Assembly: GCA_017610385.1 (NCBI GenBank) | Contig: JAFCCC010000003.1 | Location: 9,170-73,169 of the forward strand | Direction: 5' to 3' | Length of the DNA: 64,000 nucleotides | Source: Candidatus Nanohalarchaeota archaeon | GTDB taxonomy: Archaea; Nanohalarchaeota; Nanosalinia; Nanosalinales; JAFCCC01 | Shown: in pieces, positions 17,771 through 26,617 of the stretch | How the letters are laid out: each line of letters starts with the position of its first letter | How positions within the stretch are numbered: position 1 is the stretch's first letter | Notes under the pieces: generated by a model | The model's input: the letters and a program-made list of their open reading frames with translations, nothing else | The model's database searches: none | What the model was told of the DNA's origin: nothing | Translations under genes and position numbers: made by a program

Positions 17771-17843
17771 GGCCTGTAGATCAGTCTGGTAGATCGCTAC
17801 CTCGGCATGGTAGAGGCCTCGGGTTCGAATCCCGACAGGTCCA
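17770..17843 (+). tRNA. tRNA-Ala(GGC)
   Basis: The 74-nt cloverleaf has no intron. Acceptor GGGCCTG/CAGGTCC contains a G3-U70 wobble, the alanine identity element. D-stem GATC/GATC, anticodon stem CTACC/GGTAG with loop TCGGCAT giving GGC, T-arm TCGGG-TTCGAAT-CCCGA, discriminator A. Position 33 is C instead of the nearly invariant U. CCA is not encoded beyond the natural CC and discriminator A. Confidence 0.88.
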
Positions 17844-17935
17844 TTTGAGCTTTCACAAAGCTCAAGCAAACAGCGAGTTACGAGTGTAACTCACTAAGCC
17901 TTTTTAATAAAAGACGTAAGCCAAAAGAATAACTA
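17844..17935 (+). repeat. hairpin repeat element after tRNA-Ala
   Basis: Immediately after the tRNA lie a GAGCTTT/AAAGCTC hairpin and a GAGTTAC/GTAACTC hairpin. They match in sequence and order elements of the hairpin array at 32494-32845 (GAGCTTTT hairpin; AACAGCGAGTTA followed by a stem). They may serve as transcript ends or belong to a dispersed repeat family. Confidence 0.45.
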
Positions 17936-17961
17936 GTTAACTTTACTTAACTCATTTCACA

Positions 17962-18186
17962 ATGATCATCATGTCAGAGGATATTTTTGATGAAGTAATG
18001 AAAGAATTTGAACAGGAAATAGAATGGAAAAAAGAGAAAAAACCATTAAATGTTGAATTTACACCTGTTGAAACGGACGGTGATGAGGAGAACAAGTTTC
18101 ATAAGCACAATCTAATCTTAGCTAAGGTTAATATAATCAAAAAGCAACTCAATGAATTAAGAGAGCTTTTAAGCGCTGTTAAATAA
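17962..18186 (+). CDS. small acidic hypothetical protein
   Basis: The 74-aa protein is highly charged, with an acidic N-terminal half and a helical basic C-terminal half (KVNIIKKQLNELRELL) that could dimerise. No family is recognised. A second in-frame ATG at 17971 (MSEDIFDEV) may be the real start. It stands alone between tRNA-Ala and the convergent herA gene. Confidence 0.55.
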   Translation: MIIMSEDIFDEVMKEFEQEIEWKKEKKPLNVEFTPVETDGDEENKFHKHNLILAKVNIIKKQLNELRELLSAVK

Positions 18187-18226
18187 CACTTTAATAACGC
18201 TTAAACGAATCAGAATAAATTCTCAA

Positions 18227-19732
18227 TTAAATAAACGCTTCTGTGTCTTTGTTCAAATTCGCTTTTTTCTGGGCGTAGTCTTTAGCGACCTGTTCTAGAT
18301 TTCTACCGGTTTCAAATTCTTTAGAACGCCGTTTTCTTACAGAAACGAAGATTGGATTTGTTACGGCCTCTCCAACAACAATACAATCTCCAACCCGTAA
18401 TCCTGGAATGCTTTTTCGTACATCCGCGGTTATGCCTTCAGAACTTTCTTCTATATGTTTTAAATCATAGGGATTTGTTACTCTCAAAAAAATGTGTGTA
18501 TTACATTGAGAAAGCGCGGTTGTTGATAATCCTGCAGGTCTTTGAGAAATCAACCCCAAACACGCTCCGAATTTCCTTCCTTCTCTTGCAATTTTTATTA
18601 TAATCCCTCTACTTATTGCAGAAGCTCTATTGATTCCTTCTGGGGCAAAATTATGCGCTTCTTCCACAAGCACAAAAAACGGAGGTATTTTATTTTTTTG
18701 ACGTGCTCTAAATAGCCTTTTCATGAATTGATCCACTATAATTTGTTTTTTAGTTTGATCTGTAGTATTTGATAAATCTAAAACAATCATCTTGCCTGCT
18801 TCAATTTTTTCCAAAGACGGATTGTCATATTTTCCAAATAAATAAAGCCTTTGTAATCTATCAAGTTTGTCTAAGAGGATTTCTTTTGTTTTTGTGTTAA
18901 TATTAGAATCCATTAATTTATTTTCAATATCCTTTAAACCAAATGGTCCAGAATTCTCCTTGCTGTTGTGCTTTAGTTCATTTAAAATTCTTCCTAATTC
19001 TCTTTTTTGAGCTGGTTTCAAATCTGGAAAAATATGTTCAAATTCCTGGGCACTTAATTCCATAGCACTTAATTTGATATCTCTTGCAGAATAAACTAAG
19101 ATTTTATTCATATATTTTTCATCTTTTGCAAAACCAGAATACTCTCCATGTGGATCTATCGCAATTATCGCAATTTGCCCTTTTTCTGGTTCCCGGTCTA
19201 GTAATTCCTCTAATAAAACAGATGCAAGATATGATTTGCCTGCACCAGATTTCGCCAAAATTGCAATGTGTTTTTGTAAAGTTTTTGTTAAATTTAAAAC
19301 AGCTTCTAATTTGTGGTGTTGTAATGTACCAATATTTAATCCGTAGGCCGGATCTAAACCCAAAAATTTAGATAATCTTTGCGGTTCCGCCATATAAATT
19401 TTAGTTCCTGGAGATGGCGGAAAGCAAGATCTTCTTTGAATTTTATTATCATAAATTCCTAAGATTATGCCATCACCTACTAAATATTCCCAATCTTGAG
19501 TTGGGAATAAATTTTCCATTGTTAACCCGCTTTTTTCATATTCATTGACGCTCTCTGCTTGCATAAAATACCTGTTTGTTTTCGTAATTTCAGAAACACG
19601 CGCAATTGCCTTTCCTTCTTCTGTATCAAACTCAACAAATTGATCTTTTCGAATTGGACCTCTTATAATAAATTTAAATCTGTCTGTCGTAGGACTATCA
19701 AATGTAGAAATTATTGTTCCAACTTCTTCCAT
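18227..19732 (-). CDS. herA: HerA-like DNA translocase/ATPase
   Basis: The protein of about 501 aa has an N-terminal HAS-barrel (residues 1-90), Walker A AKSGAGKS near residue 170, IAIDPHGEY, and the FVLVEEAHNFAP Walker B region, with an Arg finger near REGRKFG and a C-terminal VGDCIVVGEAV segment. HerA hexamers pair with the nuclease NurA to resect DNA ends for recombination. The ATG at 19732 (MEEVGTIIS) matches the family start; the frame extends upstream to 19777. No nurA gene is present in the window. Confidence 0.9.
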   Translation of the reverse strand: MEEVGTIISTFDSPTTDRFKFIIRGPIRKDQFVEFDTEEGKAIARVSEITKTNRYFMQAESVNEYEKSGLTMENLFPTQDWEYLVGDGIILGIYDNKIQRRSCFPPSPGTKIYMAEPQRLSKFLGLDPAYGLNIGTLQHHKLEAVLNLTKTLQKHIAILAKSGAGKSYLASVLLEELLDREPEKGQIAIIAIDPHGEYSGFAKDEKYMNKILVYSARDIKLSAMELSAQEFEHIFPDLKPAQKRELGRILNELKHNSKENSGPFGLKDIENKLMDSNINTKTKEILLDKLDRLQRLYLFGKYDNPSLEKIEAGKMIVLDLSNTTDQTKKQIIVDQFMKRLFRARQKNKIPPFFVLVEEAHNFAPEGINRASAISRGIIIKIAREGRKFGACLGLISQRPAGLSTTALSQCNTHIFLRVTNPYDLKHIEESSEGITADVRKSIPGLRVGDCIVVGEAVTNPIFVSVRKRRSKEFETGRNLEQVAKDYAQKKANLNKDTEAFI

Positions 19733-19916
19733 ACTTTTCAATTGTTGAAAAAAGTTAAATAAACAACGAATATGCATTACAAAACCGAAAATGCACTACG
19801 TAAAAACTACGCATTACACTTAAATTCGGAAAAAGCTTATAAACCTTGTCCTTATAGCCGAAATCTTTTTATATTATGCGTTTAATTTTGAATTAAACTC
19901 ACAGAGATGATTTTAT

Positions 19917-20147
19917 ATGAGTGTTAAACAAGAGATTACTAACCTTCAAAAAGGGTTTTTGAACGCCTACATTGATGAAGCAACTTCTATGGACAAATTA
20001 AAAGAACTTTTCGAAGATTTAATCGAAGACTATGAGGTAGAAGATATTCAAGCACTTTTAACTGGTATGAAATTGGATCCAGAGTTCAAAGATGTGGTAC
20101 TTCATGCTTTTGAAGAATTTGAGGAAACTTTAGCAATTGTAATGTAA
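19917..20147 (+). CDS. small acidic helical protein
   Basis: The 76-aa protein is acidic and wholly helical, with no cysteines. No family is recognised. A clear TATA-like run (TTTTTATATTATGC, about 19866-19879) and a GAGATGATTTT leader precede the ATG, so it is probably expressed as a single gene. It sits between divergent herA and a convergent MBL hydrolase. Confidence 0.6.
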   Translation: MSVKQEITNLQKGFLNAYIDEATSMDKLKELFEDLIEDYEVEDIQALLTGMKLDPEFKDVVLHAFEEFEETLAIVM

Positions 20148-20195
20148 TTGGTTGCTGAACTTATTACTCATTTAGAAGTTACCTTTCTCCTGCAA

Positions 20196-20789
20196 TTAAG
20201 AATCAAGCGCTAATAATGTTTTATATGCTTCTTCAATATTTTCTTTTGCATTTTCTATAACAACATCATCATGTCCTGGATATATGGTGCTTATATCCAG
20301 TTTTCTTAATTTTCTGATTGATTCTATAAGATCCACCCGTGATCCTCCGTTCAAATCGAAACGACCGAAATTTCCATTTGAAAAGATAGTATCTCCTGAA
20401 AACAAGATTTTACTTTTTCTATCATAAAGACAGATTCCTCCTGAAGTGTGACCTGGCGTAGGTATTACTTCCAAATATTCAAAATCACCTAGTTGAATTC
20501 GATTCCCAATTTTTTCAGCAGGGAAACGTAATGAGGATAAATCTAGTTCGTGAATATAGACTGGGCATTCGTATTTCTGGCTCAATTTATATGCTCCACC
20601 AGCATGATCTGGGTGATTGTGCGTTAGAACAATTGCAGATAATCTGCCTGTGATTTTGTCTATTTCCGATATAATTTTGTGCCCGGATTTATAGCCTGAA
20701 TCTATTAATACAGGATTTTCTGCTTCAATCAAGTATATATTAGTCTTCATTCCAAAGAAAGTGCGATCCACTATCTTGTGAATTTTCAT
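20196..20789 (-). CDS. metallo-beta-lactamase fold hydrolase (glyoxalase II-like)
   Basis: The 197-aa enzyme has the two-metal signature THNHPDHAGG (about residues 56-65), a later GHTSGG histidine (about 115-120), SGDTIF (Asp bridging both metals) and a C-terminal YPGHDD histidine. Such proteins include glyoxalase II and related thioester or sulfur-substrate hydrolases. Length is short for a true glyoxalase II, which has an extra helical domain, so the substrate is open. Confidence 0.85.
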   Translation of the reverse strand: MKIHKIVDRTFFGMKTNIYLIEAENPVLIDSGYKSGHKIISEIDKITGRLSAIVLTHNHPDHAGGAYKLSQKYECPVYIHELDLSSLRFPAEKIGNRIQLGDFEYLEVIPTPGHTSGGICLYDRKSKILFSGDTIFSNGNFGRFDLNGGSRVDLIESIRKLRKLDISTIYPGHDDVVIENAKENIEEAYKTLLALDS

Positions 20790-20936
20790 ATCATTGTTTT
20801 GATTTTATAAGATAAATATGCTATGAGATATTATCTAAAAATCCAGATTTTTACTGAATTTACATATTAATTTTTATTTAACCGCACTTTGACCGAAACA
20901 TTTATATAGTTATTATGAATATATATGCAGTATCTG

Positions 20937-20956
20937 TTATGAATAAAAATTCATAA
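20937..20956 (+). promoter_or_regulatory. inverted repeat in DUF5320/DUF134 leader
   Basis: TTATGAAT at 20937-20944 and ATTCATAA at 20949-20956 form an 8-bp perfect inverted repeat around AAAA. The half-site TTATGAAT occurs again as a direct copy at 20913-20920, just after a TTTATATA promoter element (20901-20908). The position suggests an operator for the helix-turn-helix protein of the same operon. Confidence 0.5.
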
Positions 20957-20974
20957 TAGTTGAGGTGAATAAGA

Positions 20975-21286
20975 ATGCCAAGAGGCGATCGGACAGGACC
21001 AGATGGATTTGGTTCAAGAACAGGAAGAGGATTAGGTTACTGCTCAGGATATAATAGTCCTGGGTTTACAAGAGGAACTCCTAGAGGTGGAGGATTTTTT
21101 GGAGGTCGAGGCCGAAATTTTGGTCAAGGGCGCGGTTTTGGGTTTCAGAGAAATTTGAGTCCACAAACCGTCTATGATCCCCTGACTCTAACAAAAGAAG
21201 AACAGAAGAAAATTCTTCAAGAAGATAAGAAAGAATTAGAAGAAGAATTAAAAAGAATAGATGATAAACTTAAAGAGTTAAAGTAG
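20975..21286 (+). CDS. DUF5320-domain glycine-rich protein
   Basis: The 103-aa protein opens with the DUF5320 pattern (PRGDRTGP, TGRGLGYCSG), continues with a Gly/Arg/Phe-rich segment (about residues 15-60) and ends in a charged coiled coil (about 68-103). The family is almost always beside DUF134 regulators and dinitrogenase iron-molybdenum cofactor-type proteins; its function is not established. A GAGGTGAAT ribosome site precedes the ATG, and the DUF134 gene follows 10 bp downstream. Confidence 0.78.
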   Translation: MPRGDRTGPDGFGSRTGRGLGYCSGYNSPGFTRGTPRGGGFFGGRGRNFGQGRGFGFQRNLSPQTVYDPLTLTKEEQKKILQEDKKELEEELKRIDDKLKELK

Positions 21287-21296
21287 GAGGTATAAA

Positions 21297-21605
21297 ATGC
21301 CAAGACCAAGAAGGTGCAGGAGGGTGTGGGGAGAACCCCGATTTAATACATTTAAACCCTCCGGAATTCCTTCTAATATGTTAGAACAAGTAATTTTAAC
21401 AGTAAATGAGTACGAAGCAATTAGATTAAAAGATCTTGAAAACTTAGATCAAGAAAGAGCTGCTGAAAAGATGAATATTTCTCAGCCAACCTTTCACAGG
21501 CTTTTAACTTCTGCGCGTAAGAAAATTACAGAGGCCATTGTCAACGGAAAGTCAATTAGAATTGAGGGCGGAAATTATGAAATTCAAAAAAGAAAATTAA
21601 TATGA
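21297..21605 (+). CDS. DUF134-family predicted DNA-binding protein
   Basis: The 102-aa protein has the family start MPRPRRCRRV, the EYEAIRLKDLENLDQE motif, and a sigma-70 region 4-like helix-turn-helix (AAEKMNISQPTFHRLLTSAR, about residues 57-76). A GGAGG site lies just before its ATG. It is co-transcribed with the DUF5320 gene and is the probable ligand of the inverted repeat upstream of the operon. Confidence 0.88.
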   Translation: MPRPRRCRRVWGEPRFNTFKPSGIPSNMLEQVILTVNEYEAIRLKDLENLDQERAAEKMNISQPTFHRLLTSARKKITEAIVNGKSIRIEGGNYEIQKRKLI

Positions 21606-21656
21606 ATTTTATATTTATTTTGCCTATGTGTAATGCTTTTGGAATTACTAGAAAAG

Positions 21657-22010
21657 TTATCTGCTTAGAACTATTTTATATGTTAAGTCAGTTTCATCTC
21701 CTGTAAGATATGGCAATATTCTTCCAGCAACTTCGGTGCCGTAGTGTATAGAACCAGGATAGCGAGGTAGATTAAAATAACCATTTAAAATATCTTCTAA
21801 TTCGTTAGGAGAGTTTGGAACCCCATTTTCCTCAAGATACTCTGCAATCTTTAAACAAGTTTCTTCAAAGCCAGGTCTAACTATTGTTAGTGATTTAAGA
21901 CTTAACCACAAGGTTCGGGCGACGTCATTTTCAAATACTTCTCTGATATTTTCATCAGCACCTTTAGGATCAAAAGCTAAAGGAACTGGATTTGGAATGC
22001 CTAATCTCAT
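21657..22010 (-). CDS. hypothetical protein
   Basis: The 117-aa soluble protein has no recognised motif, signal or membrane segment. It is convergent with the DUF134 gene and transcribed alone. Codon use is like that of its neighbours, so it is likely a real gene, but nothing can be said of its job. Confidence 0.55.
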   Translation of the reverse strand: MRLGIPNPVPLAFDPKGADENIREVFENDVARTLWLSLKSLTIVRPGFEETCLKIAEYLEENGVPNSPNELEDILNGYFNLPRYPGSIHYGTEVAGRILPYLTGDETDLTYKIVLSR

Positions 22011-22226
22011 TTTTGGTCACAAAGCAATTATGTTCTTAAAATTATTTAACTTCGCGTAGTGGTTGTTAAGTATTTACTCTAAATTTATAAAATTTCATTA
22101 TAAATAAAAAACATGATAATTATAAATGCGGATTGCATTTCTAATTGATAATACACATTTTTTATAGTTTCAACTGTTTTCTAAAAACCCATTTAAAATA
22201 ATGCGTTCAATTAAATTGTGGAAGTT

Positions 22227-23693
22227 ATGAAAAAAACTGTAAAAGAATTCAAAATTAGCAAAGAGAAAAATTTTAATGATTGGTTTAATTCAGTTGTTAA
22301 ACGATCAGATTTAGTAGATCAAGATTATGGTGCAAAAGGCTTCGTAGTTAAAAAACCAATGACCATGATGATTGTTGAGACGATTAGGAATATGTATGAA
22401 GCAGAATACAAAAATACAGGACATTTGCCAGTTCATTTTCCTACAGTGGTTCCTGAAAAGAATTTTGAAAAAGAGAAAGACCATGTAGAAGGATTTGCTC
22501 CAAATGTATTTTGGGTTACAGAAGCTGGTGCAGAAGGTAAAAAATTAGAGGAACGATTAGCTTTGAAACCAACTGGTGAAACTGCTATTTATCCATCTTA
22601 TTCAAAATGGGTTCGTTCTTATCGAGATTTACCTATTAAATACTATCAATTTGGTACTGTTTTTAGATATGAAACAAAGGCGACTAAGCCATATATGCGA
22701 GAACGTGAATTTCTTTGGTTTGAGTCTCACAACGTTTATGAAACCAAAAAAGAAATGAAAGCTCAAATTAAAGAGGATCTTAAAATTACAGAAAAGATTG
22801 TTCATCAAAAGTTAGGTGTGCCGTTTTTGTATGTTAAAAGACCACAATGGGATAAATTTCCTGGCGCAGATAACACGTATGTTGCTGATGTTCCTTTAGT
22901 TAATGGGCACGTTGTACAAATTGCTTCTACTCATGAATTAGGACAAGGATTTGCCAAAGCTTTTGATATAAAATTTACAGATAAAAACGAGAAAGTTAAA
23001 TACGCTTGGCAAACATGTTATGGTCCTGGAATTGCTCGGATGGTGGCTTCCTTAGTTTGTGTTCATGGAGATGATAAGGGGTTAGTTTTACCTTTTGAGG
23101 TGGCTGCCACACAAATTGTTATAATTCCTATTTTGTTCGGAAAAAATAATGAAAAAGTTTTGAAGAAAGGTATAGAATTAAAGAAAAAATTAAAGAAATT
23201 TAGAACAGTTTTTGATAATTCTGATGCATCTCCAGGAGAAAAATACAATGAATGGGAATTAAAAGGAGTTCCAATTAGAATTGAGATTGGTCCAAGAGAG
23301 GTTGAAAACAAAGAATTAACATTAGTTCGCAGGGATACAAAAGAAAAAATTAAAATTAAAGAAAAAGATCTTCTGATTGAAATTAATAAATTAAAAAAAG
23401 ATATTTTACAAAATATTAAAAAGACCGCAGAAAAATTGATGGAATCCAAGATTGTAACTGCGGAAAATTACAAAGATATTGTTAAAAAACTCAAAGAAGG
23501 TAAAATTGTCAAAGCACCATTTTGTTCAACTGATTTCGAAGGAGAAGATTGTGCAGACAAAATTAAAGAAGATAGTTCCGCGTTAGTTCGAGGAACCGCA
23601 TTAAACGTAAAAGACAAATTAAATAAAAATTCTAAGTGTATTGTTTGCGGTAGGCCAGCAAAGGAATTGGTTTATATTGCAAAGGATTACTAG
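22227..23693 (+). CDS. proS: prolyl-tRNA synthetase, archaeal/eukaryotic type
   Basis: The class II synthetase of about 488 aa has motif 1 around HFPTVVP, motif 2 FRYETKATKPYMREREFLWFE and motif 3 GPGIARMVASL, then an anticodon-binding domain and the C-terminal extension typical of archaeal ProRS with cysteines (CSTDFEGEDC, CIVCGRPA). The ATG at 22227 is preferred; an in-frame GTG at 22218 is possible. The gene is monocistronic. Confidence 0.95.
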   Translation: MKKTVKEFKISKEKNFNDWFNSVVKRSDLVDQDYGAKGFVVKKPMTMMIVETIRNMYEAEYKNTGHLPVHFPTVVPEKNFEKEKDHVEGFAPNVFWVTEAGAEGKKLEERLALKPTGETAIYPSYSKWVRSYRDLPIKYYQFGTVFRYETKATKPYMREREFLWFESHNVYETKKEMKAQIKEDLKITEKIVHQKLGVPFLYVKRPQWDKFPGADNTYVADVPLVNGHVVQIASTHELGQGFAKAFDIKFTDKNEKVKYAWQTCYGPGIARMVASLVCVHGDDKGLVLPFEVAATQIVIIPILFGKNNEKVLKKGIELKKKLKKFRTVFDNSDASPGEKYNEWELKGVPIRIEIGPREVENKELTLVRRDTKEKIKIKEKDLLIEINKLKKDILQNIKKTAEKLMESKIVTAENYKDIVKKLKEGKIVKAPFCSTDFEGEDCADKIKEDSSALVRGTALNVKDKLNKNSKCIVCGRPAKELVYIAKDY

Positions 23694-23874
23694 GGTACTT
23701 CTAATTTATTTAGAAATAGCCCTATAAAATCTAAGATAAATTTTATTTAAACATAAGAATTATTTTTTAAAACTGTAAATCTGTTTAATAAAGAAAAAGA
23801 TCATATTAAAAAAACACGATTGAAACTAACTACTAACTCTCTATTTTAAAAGAATAATCTATTAAATAAGATAT

Positions 23875-24411
23875 ATGAAAAACGCAATAAATGTTTCAGA
23901 AGGAATAATGACAGAAAATTACAAACGTTTTGCATCAATAATATTTATTATAATTACCTTTATTTTTTTAGTGACCTTTGTCTCCTTTTATATAAAAGAA
24001 TATTCTCCGGGTTTTTGCTATTGTGGCCTACCTTTGTGGGTTATTGTACTTGTTATTTCTTCCTCAGGACTTTTTATCGGAGGATTTGTTTACTATCTAT
24101 TCAATAAAGATCACATCAAAGAAAAAAATAAGATCGTAAAAGGAATAAAAAAGACATTATGTTTTCTAGAAAGAGAGGAAAAAAACATTATTACAGCCCT
24201 AATTGAGCATTCTGGAGAAATAACCCAAAAAAATCTTTCTGATCAAACTGGTTTTAATAAAGTGAAAATATCACGAGTGATCAACAAACTTGAGGTTAAG
24301 GGATTAATCAAAAAAATGAAATACGGAATGACTAATAAGATTGTTTTAAATGAAGACTTGAAAAATTTATTTGAGAAAGTGACTGTTTCAAAATCTGAAA
24401 CCAATGTTTAA
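23875..24411 (+). CDS. membrane-anchored winged-helix regulator
   Basis: The 178-aa protein has two membrane helices (about residues 20-42 and 55-78) linked by a short loop with two cysteines (CYCG). A cytoplasmic winged helix-turn-helix follows (about 98-165: ITALIEHSGEITQKNLSD, then a recognition helix). This is the pattern of archaeal membrane-bound transcription factors. It overlaps the frame leading to a thioredoxin-like gene, and the CYC pair in or near the membrane makes it a plausible redox-sensing regulator of that operon (inference). Confidence 0.7.
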   Translation: MKNAINVSEGIMTENYKRFASIIFIIITFIFLVTFVSFYIKEYSPGFCYCGLPLWVIVLVISSSGLFIGGFVYYLFNKDHIKEKNKIVKGIKKTLCFLEREEKNIITALIEHSGEITQKNLSDQTGFNKVKISRVINKLEVKGLIKKMKYGMTNKIVLNEDLKNLFEKVTVSKSETNV

Positions 24412-24493
24412 AAGGAGTTTCATACAAAAAACAAGTATGAAATTTAAACAAAATCAAAATAGAAGTTCGTATAAGAGAACAAGGTGTCAGTAT

Positions 24494-25045
24494 ATGAAAA
24501 TAGTATTCTTGAGTGCAGTATTATTATTAGCAATTATTTCATTTACTTTGCCAAAAGTTTCTGCATTGGAAAATGAAAGCAAAGTAATATTGTATCTTTT
24601 TTGGGGAAACGGATGCCCTCACTGCGCGCAGATGGATCGTTTTTTGAATGGCCTAGAAGAAAAATACCCCGTATTTGAGGTTAAAAAATTTGAAGTCTAT
24701 TCTAACCAGACAAACAGGGAATTATTTGAGAGCATTGCTAAAGCACATCATTCAAAAATTCAAGGAGTTCCAACCGCGTTTATTGATAAAAAAATTTTTG
24801 TAGGATATAGTAATGAGATCGGAATTGAATTAGAAAATAGAGTTATAGACTGTATAAAAAATGGTTGTGTTTCTCCACAAGAGATTTCAAATGACAATGA
24901 AAGTGCGAGTGGAAATATAAGTAGTTTTTCTTCGTATGAAAATACAAAATCTGGGTTAACTATCTTTATTGTTATGGTCGTTTTATTTGTAAGTTTAATA
25001 GTGTCACTAGGTTTCTTAAAAAAAATAAGGGGCATTAAAAAATGA
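24494..25045 (+). CDS. secreted thioredoxin-fold protein (CPHC)
   Basis: The protein of about 183 aa has an N-terminal signal/anchor, a thioredoxin fold with active site GNGCPHCAQM and cis-Pro motif GVPTAF, then a linker and a C-terminal membrane helix. CPHC is the DsbA-type oxidising motif. Two further cysteines (CIKNGC) follow the fold. The start at 24494 (MKIVFLSAV) follows an AAGGTG site and gives a proper signal peptide; the frame extends upstream to 24404 with a basic, non-signal sequence. Its TGA overlaps the ccdA ATG. Confidence 0.82.
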   Translation: MKIVFLSAVLLLAIISFTLPKVSALENESKVILYLFWGNGCPHCAQMDRFLNGLEEKYPVFEVKKFEVYSNQTNRELFESIAKAHHSKIQGVPTAFIDKKIFVGYSNEIGIELENRVIDCIKNGCVSPQEISNDNESASGNISSFSSYENTKSGLTIFIVMVVLFVSLIVSLGFLKKIRGIKK

Positions 25046-25743
25046 TCGTAGGTGGTCTTACCTGGACAACGCTTATAGGCGCAGCAGCAGTTGATTCAAT
25101 TAATCCTTGTACTTTAGCTATTTTATTGATGTTATTGACAACTCTAATACTGGCTGAAAATAAGAATAAAATTTTAGGAGTTGGAATTGTATTTTCATTA
25201 GCGATATATATTTCTTATTTTCTTATGGGTTTAGGACTTTATTCTGCTGTTCAAATGGCAGGAAATTTACACATATTTTATTATTTTGTAATTGGAATCG
25301 CCATACTTGTTGGCTTGCTAAGTATCAAAGATTATTTCAATTATCAACCAGGAGTTTTGGCTGTAGAAATTCCTATGAAGTGGAGATCAACATTAAAAAG
25401 CTTAATCGGACGAGTTACGTCTATTCCGGGAGCGGCAGTAATTGGATTTTTTTGTTCTTTATTTTTAATCCCTTGTTCTTCTGGCCCATATCTCGTAATC
25501 CTTGGATTATTAGCAAAAACATCAACAAGACTTGTAGCTATGCCTTTATTATTATTTTATAATTTTATTTTTATTTTGCCTATGCTTATAATGACGTTGT
25601 TAGTTTATTTTGGAACGACTAGTGTTGAACAAATCTCTGCATGGAGAGAAAAATACATAAAACTAATTCACTTAGTATCTGGTGTTATAATGCTTGCATT
25701 AGCAAGTCTTCTAGTTTATGCTATATGTGCAGGATGGGTTTAG
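25042..25743 (+). CDS. ccdA: CcdA-like thiol-disulfide transmembrane protein
   Basis: The 233-aa protein has six membrane helices and two conserved membrane cysteines, in SINPCTLAI (about residue 24) and FLIPCSSGP (about 147). These match the paired cysteines of CcdA/DsbD-gamma that carry electrons across the membrane. It is translationally coupled (ATGA) to the CPHC thioredoxin, with which it should form a redox relay for surface-protein thiols. Confidence 0.88.
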   Translation: MIVGGLTWTTLIGAAAVDSINPCTLAILLMLLTTLILAENKNKILGVGIVFSLAIYISYFLMGLGLYSAVQMAGNLHIFYYFVIGIAILVGLLSIKDYFNYQPGVLAVEIPMKWRSTLKSLIGRVTSIPGAAVIGFFCSLFLIPCSSGPYLVILGLLAKTSTRLVAMPLLLFYNFIFILPMLIMTLLVYFGTTSVEQISAWREKYIKLIHLVSGVIMLALASLLVYAICAGWV

Positions 25744-25846
25744 TGGCATATGGTTAAAACAATTTATAAAATAAAAATGATTGCCATTTGGATTTAACAG
25801 GATTGCTTGTAATTTATTTGTGGCTTATTGTAGGCTTAACGCAATC

Positions 25847-25879
25847 GCTTTGTATCATATTCTTAATAAGGTACAAAGC
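25847..25879 (+). other. hairpin between ccdA and psmB
   Basis: GCTTTGTA and TACAAAGC form an 8-bp stem around a 17-nt loop. The stem is flanked on both sides by GCAATC. It lies just upstream of a TTTATATAT promoter element at 25898-25906 that should drive psmB. It may be the ccdA transcript end or an operator for psmB. Confidence 0.35.
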
Positions 25880-25959
25880 CGCAATCAGAGAAATCTTTTT
25901 ATATATGCTACTGTAAGAAATATGTATAGATTCTATAGATCCTTTCTGAGGTTTTATAA

Positions 25960-26583
25960 ATGGAAAAAGATATGAAAAAATTTAATACAGGAACGACAAC
26001 TATAGGGCTTGTCGGAAAAAATGCAGTTGTTTTGGCTGCAGATAAGCAAGCGACTATGGGATACTTGAAAGCGTCAAAAAACGCTCAAAAAATATTTCAA
26101 CTAGACGAGCATATTGGACTTACTATTGCAGGTTCTGTTGGAGATGCTCAACGTTTAATTCGATGGGTTAAATCTGAATTAAAATTACGAAAGTTAGAAG
26201 TTGGAGAAATGAGTGTTAAAGGCGTTTCAACATTGTTAGCCAATGTATTGCAATCAAATAAATTTACACCCTTTTTTAATCAGTTTATAACCGCGGGAGT
26301 AGATAAAAACGGACCAGTTTTATATGATTTAGATATGGCTGGGGGATTAATAGAGCACAGAAAATTTGTTTCAACTGGGTCTGGTTCTGTAATTGCATAT
26401 GGTGTTTTAGAAGATGCATTTAGAGAAAACATGAAAAATGAAGATTTAATATCTTTAGCAATTAGGTCCGTTAAAGCAGCTAGTCAAAGAGATGTGAATT
26501 CTGGTGAAGGTTTCAATATTTCCTTGATTACTAAAACCGGTTATAAAGCATTATCTCCCAAAGAAATTGGAACTTATTTGTAA
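25960..26583 (+). CDS. psmB: proteasome beta subunit
   Basis: The 207-aa N-terminal nucleophile hydrolase has a short propeptide MEKDMKKFNTG, after which autocleavage would expose catalytic Thr in TTTIGL. Asp and Lys of the catalytic set lie in AADKQATMG, and the SGSG-like motif TGSGSVIAYG is present. It forms the inner rings of the 20S proteasome; no alpha-subunit gene is seen here. A second possible start (MKKFNTG) lies four codons in. Confidence 0.93.
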   Translation: MEKDMKKFNTGTTTIGLVGKNAVVLAADKQATMGYLKASKNAQKIFQLDEHIGLTIAGSVGDAQRLIRWVKSELKLRKLEVGEMSVKGVSTLLANVLQSNKFTPFFNQFITAGVDKNGPVLYDLDMAGGLIEHRKFVSTGSGSVIAYGVLEDAFRENMKNEDLISLAIRSVKAASQRDVNSGEGFNISLITKTGYKALSPKEIGTYL

Positions 26584-26617
26584 CTTAATTGTAAATTGAA
26601 TTCTTAAAAGGACAAAA

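Noticed and set aside
17678-17869. Minus-strand ORF containing GPVGIRTRGLYHAEVA
   Set aside because: It is the antisense translation of tRNA-Ala and the end of the phosphoesterase gene.
25781-25975. Plus-strand ORF before psmB
   Set aside because: It spans the hairpin and the psmB promoter and overlaps the psmB start; composition is non-coding.
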